Part shown: positions 15,540-21,347 of the stretch, in pieces
How the letters are laid out: the number at the start of each line of letters is the position of its first letter
Position numbering within the stretch: position 1 is the stretch's first letter
Assembly: GCA_052143275.1 (NCBI GenBank)
Contig: JBKQTH010000446.1
Span: forward strand, 1 to 21,347
DNA from: JAJPKE01 sp052143275
GTDB taxonomy: Bacteria; Chloroflexota; Ktedonobacteria; Ktedonobacterales; JADMIN01
Direction: 5' to 3'
Length of the DNA stretch: 21,347 nt
Translations under genes and position numbers: made by a program
The notes under the pieces: generated by a model
The model's database searches: none
The model's input: only the letters and a program-made list of their open reading frames with translations
Told to the model about the DNA's origin: nothing

Positions 15540-16817
15540 CTACCTTGATGGTACTTTGAATGCCATCACAAACGCGCTGGTGGTAAAAAAGAGGGTTGAG
15601 ACGACGAAGAACACGATAAAACTGGTGAGCGTAGGCGCTCCCTGGAAGTTCAGGATCAACCCGAAGATCGGCGGTGCGGCCCCATTGGCAACGCCCACTG
15701 CCAGGTTAGCATAGGCCATGTATTTTCCCGCTTCTTCTCCGGGCACTAGGTCACTGGTGAAAGCGGTATCCACGCTGAGTATGACCCCGCTGGCAGCCCC
15801 ATAGATCGACGAAAAGGCCAGGAAGATCGCAAATGTGCGCGCAAAGGGAAAAAAGAGACCTACAATGCCGGCAATCAGCACAGAAACGATGATGATATTC
15901 CGGCGCCCGAATTTATCAGAAAGAATCCCGGCCAGCAGGGCAAAGCTCATGCCGATCACCAGGTTAATCAGCCCGAAGACCTGGACCGCCCGGGCCAGAG
16001 CATCCTGGTTCGTAATATGCAGAATGCTTTCTAGATAATAGATGCCGAAGAATTGGAAGCCGGAAACTCCCATATAAATCAAGAAACTGCCGAACACAAA
16101 CCACCAGAAGACGTTGATGCCAGGCCGTTTCTCGACATGGAACAGATCAATCACCACTTCTCTCAACTTGAGTGGTTTTGCCTCCGGCATCGGCTTATCC
16201 AGGTTCCACATAGCTGCAGCATTAATCAGCGTCGCAACCGCGAAAACAGAGGCAATCACAATAAAGGCGACATTTTGCAGGTTTACTGCAAACAAGCCAG
16301 TAATTGCTCCGACACCTATCGCCGAACCGAGCAGGGTAAAAAACCCCTTGATACCCGCACTGACGCCGCGCTGCGCAGACGGCACAAAATCGGCTAGTGT
16401 AGGCTGCCAGGCCCCAGCAGAGACATTGGTGAAAATCTGCATACCCATATATGCCAGGGCCACTGTCGGCAGAGAAAGCGGCACACAGACCGGCAGCAGA
16501 ATAAAAGGAAGTGTCAGCACCATTCCCCACACCAGCGTGGGCCTGCGCCGGCCAAAACGACTCCTGGAGTGATCGCTTATAATGCCCGCGAAAATGTTGA
16601 CAATCACCGCGACCCCGATTGCCACGCCTACCAGCGCCCCCAGGACAATGCCTTTGGTCGCGGCAGATGTTACTTCCTGCACCTGCAACGGCAAAATGAA
16701 GATGTTGTATGCCAGCCAGACTACGTTCACACCCAATGCATAAGTACTGGTGAAGATAAGCCTTGGCAGAGATAATCTCTTCACCGGGGAGGCTATTTCT
16801 GACAGTGCAGCCATCAT
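15540..16817 (-). CDS. MFS transporter
   Basis: A major facilitator of about 425 residues with twelve hydrophobic segments. The loop after segment 2 reads GIISDHSRSRFGRRRPTL, a clear MFS signature (G...D..GRR), and the matching loop in the second half is GILSDKFGRRNIII. It is closest in style to the sugar:cation symporter (GPH) and related branches, but the substrate is unknown. Of the two adjacent ATG codons (16817, 16814), the second has the better spacing from GGAGG (5 bases). A 23-base duplication of this start region lies just upstream and creates a nine-codon leader frame that stops on the start codon. The operon context suggests it imports the compound degraded by its neighbours. Confidence 0.88.
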   Translation of the reverse strand: MMAALSEIASPVKRLSLPRLIFTSTYALGVNVVWLAYNIFILPLQVQEVTSAATKGIVLGALVGVAIGVAVIVNIFAGIISDHSRSRFGRRRPTLVWGMVLTLPFILLPVCVPLSLPTVALAYMGMQIFTNVSAGAWQPTLADFVPSAQRGVSAGIKGFFTLLGSAIGVGAITGLFAVNLQNVAFIVIASVFAVATLINAAAMWNLDKPMPEAKPLKLREVVIDLFHVEKRPGINVFWWFVFGSFLIYMGVSGFQFFGIYYLESILHITNQDALARAVQVFGLINLVIGMSFALLAGILSDKFGRRNIIIVSVLIAGIVGLFFPFARTFAIFLAFSSIYGAASGVILSVDTAFTSDLVPGEEAGKYMAYANLAVGVANGAAPPIFGLILNFQGAPTLTSFIVFFVVSTLFFTTSAFVMAFKVPSR

Positions 16818-16856
16818 GGCCTCCGTATTGAAGGTGCAGCCATCGTGGCCACCGTA
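16805..16856 (-). repeat. Tandem 23-base duplication of the MFS translation start region
   Basis: 16805-16827 and 16834-16856 agree at 21 of 23 bases, with a period of 29. Each unit holds the ribosome site, the start region and the first codons. The copy at the gene has the perfect 11-base dyad GCCATCATGGC; the outer copy has one change in it. Confidence 0.75.
16814..16843 (-). CDS. Putative nine-codon leader peptide overlapping the MFS start
   Basis: The upstream copy of the duplicated start region keeps one ATG (16843). The frame reads MAAPSIRRP and ends with TGA, which overlaps the ATGATG of the MFS gene. Such an overlap couples translation of the two frames. Its own ribosome site is the mutated copy GGTGG, so expression is uncertain. 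Confidence 0.3.
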   Translation of the reverse strand: MAAPSIRRP

Positions 16857-16942
16857 CAGCAATTTGCACACAGGTTGAACCAGATGATAGACCCGGGAAT
16901 TGTTCCCCTGCAGTCACCGCGGGCCTGATACGATTCGGTGCC

Positions 16943-17269
16943 TTAGAGCAGCAATTTTTGCAACCGCATCAGATCGCCTTGATCCCCCTCGGCCTTTATT
17001 TTACGGGTCACAAAGGCCGTCATCGGGTTGATCTTTTTATCCATAATTCCGGCTAGCACATCAGTATTGGCGATGGTTTTCATATCAGGGTGCGGGGTCG
17101 CCTTTTCTTCGAGTGTGGCCTTTCCATCAGCCATGGTCAGCAGAAACACCTGGTGCGTATCAGGAAATTCAAAGAGCAGTGTCTTGTTGAAATCCTTGAA
17201 AGATTCGTGAAGCGCGGGGTCAGAGAAGCGATCGCGGATACGCTCTAGATAAGGAAGAATGTCAGCCAT
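16943..17269 (-). CDS. SCP2 sterol-binding-domain protein
   Basis: 108 residues, all of it an SCP2-like domain. A helical start (ILPYLERIRDRFSDPALHE) leads to beta strands (LLFEFPDTHQVFLLTMADGK), then VLAGIMDKKINPMTAFVTRKIKAEGD, the usual gate helix and final strand of the fold, and a short C-terminal helix. Such small proteins bind lipids or fatty acyl compounds; a catalytic role is not expected. AAGGAGG stands 9 bases before the ATG at 17269, which decides this start. It is the third gene of the operon, 54 bases after the dehydrogenase, and may carry or bind a hydrophobic intermediate. That role is inferred from context. Confidence 0.85.
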   Translation of the reverse strand: MADILPYLERIRDRFSDPALHESFKDFNKTLLFEFPDTHQVFLLTMADGKATLEEKATPHPDMKTIANTDVLAGIMDKKINPMTAFVTRKIKAEGDQGDLMRLQKLLL

Positions 17270-17323
17270 TGAATGGAGCCTCCTTTTGCCGTAACGGAGC
17301 AAAGACGAGCCAAAGACCATCAG

Positions 17324-18349
17324 CTAGAGGGAAATTGCTTTCCCTTCGGAGATCGATCGATAAGCAGCTTCAGCGACCTGGATAGCATGATAGCCATAGA
17401 GCGGGTCGATCAATGGCGGTCGATCCTCAATGATGGCCTGGACAAAATTCTGCACCTCTGCCACTATGGAAAGATATTTCCAGGCCAGGGGCTCATAGGG
17501 AACCGTGGTGACTGGCGTTCCTTCGGCATCATTTGCGCCTTGGAAGTGTACCAGTGTGGGATTTGCCAGGTGATCGACGATCAGGGAGCCTTTGCTACCG
17601 TGCACCTCAAGACGTTCGGTCCAAGGCGCTTCAACAATACAACTCTGGGTTGTCTCAAAGACAGCCCCATTGGCCAGGTGGCCGGTCGCAATTGTATTAT
17701 CGTCCACCAGGCTTTCAGGCATCATTTTGTAGGCGATGGCCTGAATATCGCAGACGCCGCCGAAGAGCCACTTCAGCAAATAAAAGGAATGGACGCCTGA
17801 ATCGAGCAGCACGCCTTGATTTTCCAGACTACCCACCCAACTGGTCCGGCTGCGAATACGCGCGACCTCGCTGCCCGCAATGTACGTGCGCACAAAGCGG
17901 ATCTCGCCCAGCGTTCCGGCCTGGAGCAGGCGCTCCACCTCGCGGTATGCCGCCACAAAGTGGGTATTCTCCGCTACAGTAAACTTTACTCCCGCAGTCT
18001 GAGCCGTCTTGATAAGATGTAGCGCCTGTTCAGCGGTCAACGCCATTGGTTTCTCGACCAGGACATGCTTACGCTGTTCCAGAGCTGCGAGAGCAATCGG
18101 GTAATGCCATTGATGCGGGACAGTGATATCGACCATGTCGATGTCAGGGTTAGTCACCAGTTCCCGGTAATCAGTGTAGACCGTTGCCTCGTGGGGAATG
18201 GCCCGATCCCTGGCAACCTCTTCATTGACATCGCAAACAGCCACGATCCGGGCACGGTCGCTTATTTCTTCATAACCCGCCTCGTGGACATAGGCAATTC
18301 CACCTGTGCCAACCAGACCAACGCGGACTTTCTTCTCGCTCACGTGCAT
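17324..18349 (-). CDS. Gfo/Idh/MocA family oxidoreductase
   Basis: 341 residues. The N-terminal Rossmann domain has VGLVGTGGIAYVH (about 10-22), AVCDVNEE, the DMVDITVPHQWHYPIALAAL helix and the hallmark VEKPMAL with catalytic Lys100. The C-terminal alpha/beta domain has LLDSGVHSFYLLKW, whose Asp183 and His187 are the family's catalytic D...H pair. Members oxidise or reduce sugar, inositol or related hydroxyls with NAD(P). The length is normal. The ATG at 18349 has AAGGTGT just upstream. It lies 17 bases after the peptidase gene, so the two are co-transcribed. The substrate is not predictable, and a non-sugar polyol or hydroxy acid is possible given the neighbours. Confidence 0.9.
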   Translation of the reverse strand: MHVSEKKVRVGLVGTGGIAYVHEAGYEEISDRARIVAVCDVNEEVARDRAIPHEATVYTDYRELVTNPDIDMVDITVPHQWHYPIALAALEQRKHVLVEKPMALTAEQALHLIKTAQTAGVKFTVAENTHFVAAYREVERLLQAGTLGEIRFVRTYIAGSEVARIRSRTSWVGSLENQGVLLDSGVHSFYLLKWLFGGVCDIQAIAYKMMPESLVDDNTIATGHLANGAVFETTQSCIVEAPWTERLEVHGSKGSLIVDHLANPTLVHFQGANDAEGTPVTTVPYEPLAWKYLSIVAEVQNFVQAIIEDRPPLIDPLYGYHAIQVAEAAYRSISEGKAISL

Positions 18350-18366
18350 ACACCTTGAAGAATATT

Positions 18367-19494
18367 TCAGATACTCTGAATAGTGGGGGATGTTTGGGTG
18401 AGCTTCACGGCTCCATTTTCAGTCACCAGGAAGGTCTCTTCATCGCCGATAGGAGACCCATCGTGGTAACCAGTATAGACCTCGATGTTGAGGACCATCC
18501 CTGCTTGCACTGTGTACGGGCTATCGAAAGTAATCCATGCCTCTTCAGTTTGCAGGCCGATGCTATGTCCCACATTGATGAAATAAGGGGGCAAATCATG
18601 GGCTGTATAGATCTCGACTGCCAGATTATACAGATCTGCGAAGGGCGTACCCGGACGGAGCGCCTGACCAAGCTGATCGACAATATCGCACATGGTCTGA
18701 TGGAGTTGCTGCAAATCAGGGGGAAGTGGGCCGGTGTAGAGTAAGCGCCGGTTATCGGAGGTATAGCCATCGACGACGGCGCCCAGATCGAGTGTCACTA
18801 CCTGGCCAATTTCAAGCGTCTCATCAAAGGCGATTTCCGGATTCGATGCGCCAAAGGCAATCGTAGTATGCCCGATTCCCATCGCCCCATGTTCGAGCAT
18901 CAAACGTTTGGCTGCATTGATCAACCACAGTCGCGAAATACCCGTTCTGATCTGTCCCCGTAACTCAGCTACCACCGCCTCAACAATGGCGGTCGCTTTG
19001 CGCATCAAGATCAGCTCTTCCTCAGTTTTGATCAGGCGCAAGCTCAAAAGGACGTCATCGACAGTCGCAAGCGTTGAAGGAGTTATAAACTCGTATACTT
19101 TCGTTAGGACATACAGTGGGCAGTAACTTTCTACGCCAATTTTCGCATCAGGCGCAAGCTGGGCTTTCAGAAAATCGCCCAACTCTTCCAGGGCGCTCTC
19201 CCGGTTAAAAAAACTCCGTACCTCATCAGCCGCGAAGGTGAAACCAAGCGTCGCGCCAATCCAACAAAACAGCGTTATCTTGCCATCAGCGCTGGCAAAG
19301 ACAAAGGAAGGGAACTGGTTTTTGAGAGCATAGAGAATGGGGTTGCCACTCCCTGGTAGGGTAGGCAGACCCGATGTATAGTAGACATTTTCTGCTGAAC
19401 TCAGCAAAATACCGTCAAGACCACGTTCCCTGATCTGTTCCACCAGCTTTGCTTTCCCCGTGCCAGGGGGCTGGACATGATAAGCCATTGTCAC
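18367..19494 (-). CDS. M24 family metallopeptidase (Xaa-Pro peptidase / creatinase-like)
   Basis: 375 residues: an N-terminal creatinase-type domain (1-150), then the pita-bread catalytic domain. All five metal ligands are present: Asp236 (TLDLGA), Asp247 (GYTSDNRR), His310 (NVGHSIG), Glu338 (LNIEVY) and Glu353 (GDEETFLV). It would therefore be a two-metal hydrolase such as prolidase, or a creatinase-like C-N hydrolase; creatinase itself does not use metals. It is cytosolic, with no signal peptide. The GTG at 19494 has GAGG 10 bases upstream; an ATG two codons later is the alternative. It is the first gene of the operon. Upstream lie the dyad CTTGAggcgTCAAG (19508-19521) and the remains of a GntR-type regulator. 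Confidence 0.88.
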   Translation of the reverse strand: MTMAYHVQPPGTGKAKLVEQIRERGLDGILLSSAENVYYTSGLPTLPGSGNPILYALKNQFPSFVFASADGKITLFCWIGATLGFTFAADEVRSFFNRESALEELGDFLKAQLAPDAKIGVESYCPLYVLTKVYEFITPSTLATVDDVLLSLRLIKTEEELILMRKATAIVEAVVAELRGQIRTGISRLWLINAAKRLMLEHGAMGIGHTTIAFGASNPEIAFDETLEIGQVVTLDLGAVVDGYTSDNRRLLYTGPLPPDLQQLHQTMCDIVDQLGQALRPGTPFADLYNLAVEIYTAHDLPPYFINVGHSIGLQTEEAWITFDSPYTVQAGMVLNIEVYTGYHDGSPIGDEETFLVTENGAVKLTQTSPTIQSI

Positions 19495-19507
19495 ATCTCG
19501 CTTTCCT

Positions 19508-19521
19508 CTTGAGGCGTCAAG
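19508..19521. promoter_or_regulatory. Operator-like dyad in front of the operon
   Basis: CTTGA, four bases, TCAAG: a perfect 5-bp dyad overlapping the ribosome site of the M24 peptidase gene. GntR/FCD regulators bind short dyads, and a decayed member lies next door, but a chance match cannot be excluded. Confidence 0.25.
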
Positions 19522-19545
19522 TAAACTGAGCGGGCTTCGCTCGCG

Positions 19546-19948
19546 TCAGATCTCTTCGGCACTTGCTGTGTTCTCGTCCTCTCGCGTAATCGATCCGCGC
19601 AAGCGAATTTCGACATTCTGCAAATGCTACAGTATTGCCGCCTGCGCAGCCTCGGGTCACGTGCGTGCAGGGCCTTGACAATCGCCTGGTGATCAGCTAT
19701 GACCTGCTTTTTGATGCCTGGTAAATCTGTCGTCCGCTGCCGCGCAAAGAGATAGGGCAGCATGCTACCACTATACACGCGACAACTTATTGTAACAAGC
19801 CTTATATAGAACATGAAAATGACTGTATGGCTGATCGTGATTTTGTGATTTCTAACGTAAGTCCTGATGCCGCTGCGCGCCAGATAAGCTGATGAAAATC
19901 GAGTAGAATGGCACTGTGATGCGCTACCCTTGCTCTCGGGGCAATCAT
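19546..19948 (-). pseudogene. Decayed GntR-family regulator (FCD domain only)
   Basis: Three minus-strand frames in sequence spell the effector-binding FCD domain. First comes ARVAHHSAILLDFHQLIWRA then AASGLTLEITKSRSAIQSF, then a shift. Next is SGSMLPYLFARQRTTDLPGI, KKQVIADHQAIVKALHARDP, then a second shift. Last is AQAAIL, a TAG stop (19627-19629), HLQNVEIRLRGSITREDENT and TGA (19546-19548). The order FHxLIW, HxAIVxALxARDP, AxxxHL is diagnostic. At least two frameshifts and one nonsense codon, and no DNA-binding domain upstream, make it a dead gene. It directly precedes the operon, so it was probably the local regulator. Confidence 0.75.
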
Positions 19949-19986
19949 GGAAGAGAGGAGAGCCACGGCGGGACGAGGGAATTGAC
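19901..19986 (+). repeat. Copy A of a diverged ~80-base direct repeat
   Basis: GAGTAGAA, GATGCGCTACCCT, GCCAC and GGGACGAGG-GAATTGAC recur in the same order and spacing at 20782-20861, with roughly 70 percent agreement by eye. This copy overlaps the 5' end of the FCD pseudogene. The two copies bracket the DUF998 gene. Confidence 0.45.
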
Positions 19987-19990
19987 GAAA

Positions 19991-20007
19991 GGGAGGATTG
20001 TCCTCCC
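19991..20007 (-). terminator. Possible terminator of the DUF998 gene
   Basis: On the minus strand GGGAGGA, CAA, TCCTCCC forms a perfect 7-bp hairpin followed by TTTCGT. It lies 71 bases past the DUF998 stop. The T-run is short, so efficiency is doubtful. Confidence 0.4.
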
Positions 20008-20077
20008 CGAGAAGGCTGCTTTCGCTCCGCCCGTGGCGCTCACCCATAGCCGCAGAGTTCGCTGCTGTGGCTCACCG

Positions 20078-20688
20078 TCACCGCAGCAGCGTCACTGCAG
20101 CCAAAGCCACCCAACTCAGATACGCCAGGATGCTCACGCGGTTCGGCCAGCCGATGCGCACCTCCGGCCCACCAACGGCGTCCGGGCGCGCGTGTCGGAC
20201 ACTTGTCCCGATGAACCAGACGAGCGAGATCCAGGGAACGATCGAGGCCCAGGCCAGCACAGGCCCCACCGTTGGGTCGCCGGAGGCGCTGATCCCTGCG
20301 ATGGTCGCCGCTAGGGGAAGCCGAGGATGAACAGAGAGCCAAGCGCTGAGTGGACGTTGCTCCGCCGCGACATCTGGGCGCGTGGCGTGGTGATGGGATC
20401 AGTATCGATGAAGGCAGCGCCGAGTGGGCCGATGGCAACGAGGATGAGGCCGAGGCTCCAAGGCCACGCAGCTCGCGAGAGCGCCACGGCGACCGCGATT
20501 ACGGCCGTGCCCATCGCGAGAAAGGCCACTCGCATCAGCACGCCGTAGCGTCCCAGCGAGTACTCGCTCAGCATCCGCCACGACGGATCGAATTCTGGCT
20601 CAAGGAAGTGCAGCAGCACCATGAGCCCGACCGCGAGTGCGGTCGCCCCCAGGGAGTAGACAGCGGCGACGGTCGTGAGGGATGCCAT
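20078..20688 (-). pseudogene. DUF998 family membrane protein, frameshifted
   Basis: The first frame (20688 down to 20311) gives MASLTTVAAVYSLGATALAV, EPEFDPSWRMLSEYSLGRYG, a membrane helix, IDTDP and HSALGSLFILGFP, then TAG. The second frame continues without loss: LAATIAGISASGDPTVGPVL, AWASIVPWISLVWFIGT, then GWPNRVSILAYLSWVALAAV, stopping at 20078. Joined, they make a normal DUF998 protein of about 200 residues with five or six membrane helices, including the family's N-terminal SEYSLGRYG and HS motifs. One C is missing from a C-run near 20311-20316. This may be a true inactivation, a phase-variable run or a sequencing slip. A good promoter lies upstream; the ribosome site is weak. Confidence 0.75.
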
Positions 20689-20733
20689 CGGTCAGACCCC
20701 AGTTCACATATTGGCCCACATCTTCTGCCCGCT

Positions 20734-20762
20734 AGTATAGCGGGGCTGTGCCTGAGTTACAA
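20734..20762 (-). promoter_or_regulatory. Promoter with operator-like palindrome for the DUF998 gene
   Basis: On the minus strand TTGTAA (20762-20757), 17 bases, TATACT (20739-20734). The -10 box sits inside the perfect dyad CCCGCTA, TAC, TAGCGGG (20728-20744), a likely repressor site. The DUF998 start is 45 bases beyond the -10 box. Confidence 0.6.
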
Positions 20763-20781
20763 TCGGTCCCACCTCCTCAGG

Positions 20782-20861
20782 GAGTAGAACTGGATGTGCT
20801 ACCCTCGTGCTGAAGGTGCTTGGAAAGAGGGTAGTCACCAGGTGGGACGAGGCGAGTTGAC
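20782..20861 (+). repeat. Copy B of the diverged ~80-base direct repeat
   Basis: Matches 19901-19986 in the same orientation, with shared blocks GAGTAGAA, GATGTGCTACCCT, GTCAC and GGGACGAGGCGAGTTGAC. It lies just upstream of the DUF998 promoter. Confidence 0.45.
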
Positions 20862-21306
20862 TGACCAGTCGTGATCGAGCATTGAGCCCCTGCTGCCTGC
20901 GCGTGGGGAACGTGGCGGGCAATGGCGGGAACATCGCACCGTGATCAACGGCATGTTGTGGAAGTTGCGCACAGGAGCGCCCTCTACCCATCGAGAATTG
21001 GTGGGGCTATCGACGCCGTACGGTTTGTAGACTATGTGATCCAGGTCTGTACACCCACCTCGAGATAGCTTCAGGTCTGATGAAGCTTGTTTTCAAAGTG
21101 ATCCTTATCCGAAACTGACGTTAACTATGGTTCTTGGCGTGGTCCTGACTCCTACAAAGCCGGAGAATGTGGGGCGAATGGTATCGCGTGCCCGCTTGGT
21201 GGTATCCTGCCAACACGAGTGCACACTCCGTGGCACAGCGACCACGTGGGAGAGTTTCTTGATCTACTTTGTGGCGCGAAGCGGAACTAGTCAAGGAGAT
21301 ACGCTC
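20862..21306. other. Gene-poor stretch before the right-hand gene
   Basis: About 445 bases without a supported gene. It may be a long leader of the plus-strand gene starting at 21307. G-rich motifs (GGGGAACGTGGCGGG near 20905) and TTGGTGGTATCCTGCCAA near 21198 suggest possible RNA structure. No riboswitch class could be assigned. Confidence 0.4.
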
Positions 21307-21347
21307 ATGTATCCTTTGAACGAGACCCCGGTCTTTACGGTGTTAGC
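21307..21347 (+). CDS. Start of an unidentified gene (partial, runs off the right edge)
   Basis: An ATG at 21307 with AAGGAG (21293-21298) 8 bases upstream opens MYPLNETPVFTVL and continues past the edge. Thirteen residues are too few to name a family. The well-spaced ribosome site is the main support. Confidence 0.5.
   Translation, partial: MYPLNETPVFTVL

Noticed and set aside
16222..16917. 231-codon minus-strand frame overlapping the MFS gene start
   Set aside because: Shadow frame of the MFS transporter, with no domain of its own.
20704..20991. 95-codon minus-strand frame upstream of the DUF998 gene
   Set aside because: It spans the DUF998 promoter and repeat copy B and has no family resemblance or ribosome site.
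20793..21306. Possible T-box riboswitch leader before the right-hand gene (GGAAAGAGGGTAGTC, GGGACGAGG, later TTGGTGGTATCC)
   Set aside because: The conserved antiterminator motif (GGGTGGNACCGCG) and a specifier loop could not be placed, and the elements are too far apart.

Overview
The window looks like a chromosomal stretch from a Chloroflexota bacterium, probably of the Ktedonobacteria type. This is inferred from moderately high GC, the mix of families (DUF4012, DUF4097, DUF998, BKACE, pentapeptide-repeat proteins) and the wreck of a small protein with a WSDWF...VVDQATLHGLL signature that I associate with that group. No rRNA, tRNA or CRISPR array was seen.

Left part (1-6240): the tail of a glycine-zipper protein is followed by four minus-strand genes. 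These are an atypical pyruvate kinase with a helical N-terminal extension, an unrecognised protein, a polytopic membrane protein in the same transcription unit, and a zinc-less MDR (quinone-reductase-like) oxidoreductase. A frameshifted small pseudogene sits directly upstream of the oxidoreductase. About 700 bases to 6241 hold no recognisable gene.

Middle part (6242-12363, plus strand): a response-regulator pseudogene with its middle deleted runs into a membrane-anchored DUF4097 protein. Then come a large DUF4012 membrane-anchored protein behind a good sigma-70-like promoter, and a pentapeptide-repeat protein with a C-terminal Rossmann-like (TIR or deoxyribosyltransferase-like) domain. The promoter of that last gene carries a palindrome over its -35 box. 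An 18-bp perfect hairpin lies between this block and the convergent genes to the right.

Right part (12364-19494, minus strand): a probable catabolic operon reads M24 peptidase, Gfo/Idh/MocA dehydrogenase, SCP2 protein, MFS transporter, BKACE (DUF849) beta-keto acid cleavage enzyme, and SDR dehydrogenase. A complete IscB (OMEGA) element with all catalytic residues is inserted between BKACE and SDR. Its predicted omega/HEARO RNA (14466-14745) folds into nested perfect helices and starts on the base after the BKACE stop codon, so the candidate guide is the 3' end of the BKACE gene. The iscB stop overlaps the SDR start (TTGA), so the RNA-guided nuclease is wired into the operon. A decayed GntR/FCD regulator lies just upstream of the operon.

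Right edge (19900-21347): a DUF998 membrane protein gene broken by a one-base shift in a C-run has its own promoter with an operator-like palindrome. It is flanked by two diverged direct repeats of about 80 bases. A gene-poor stretch and the start of a plus-strand gene end the window.
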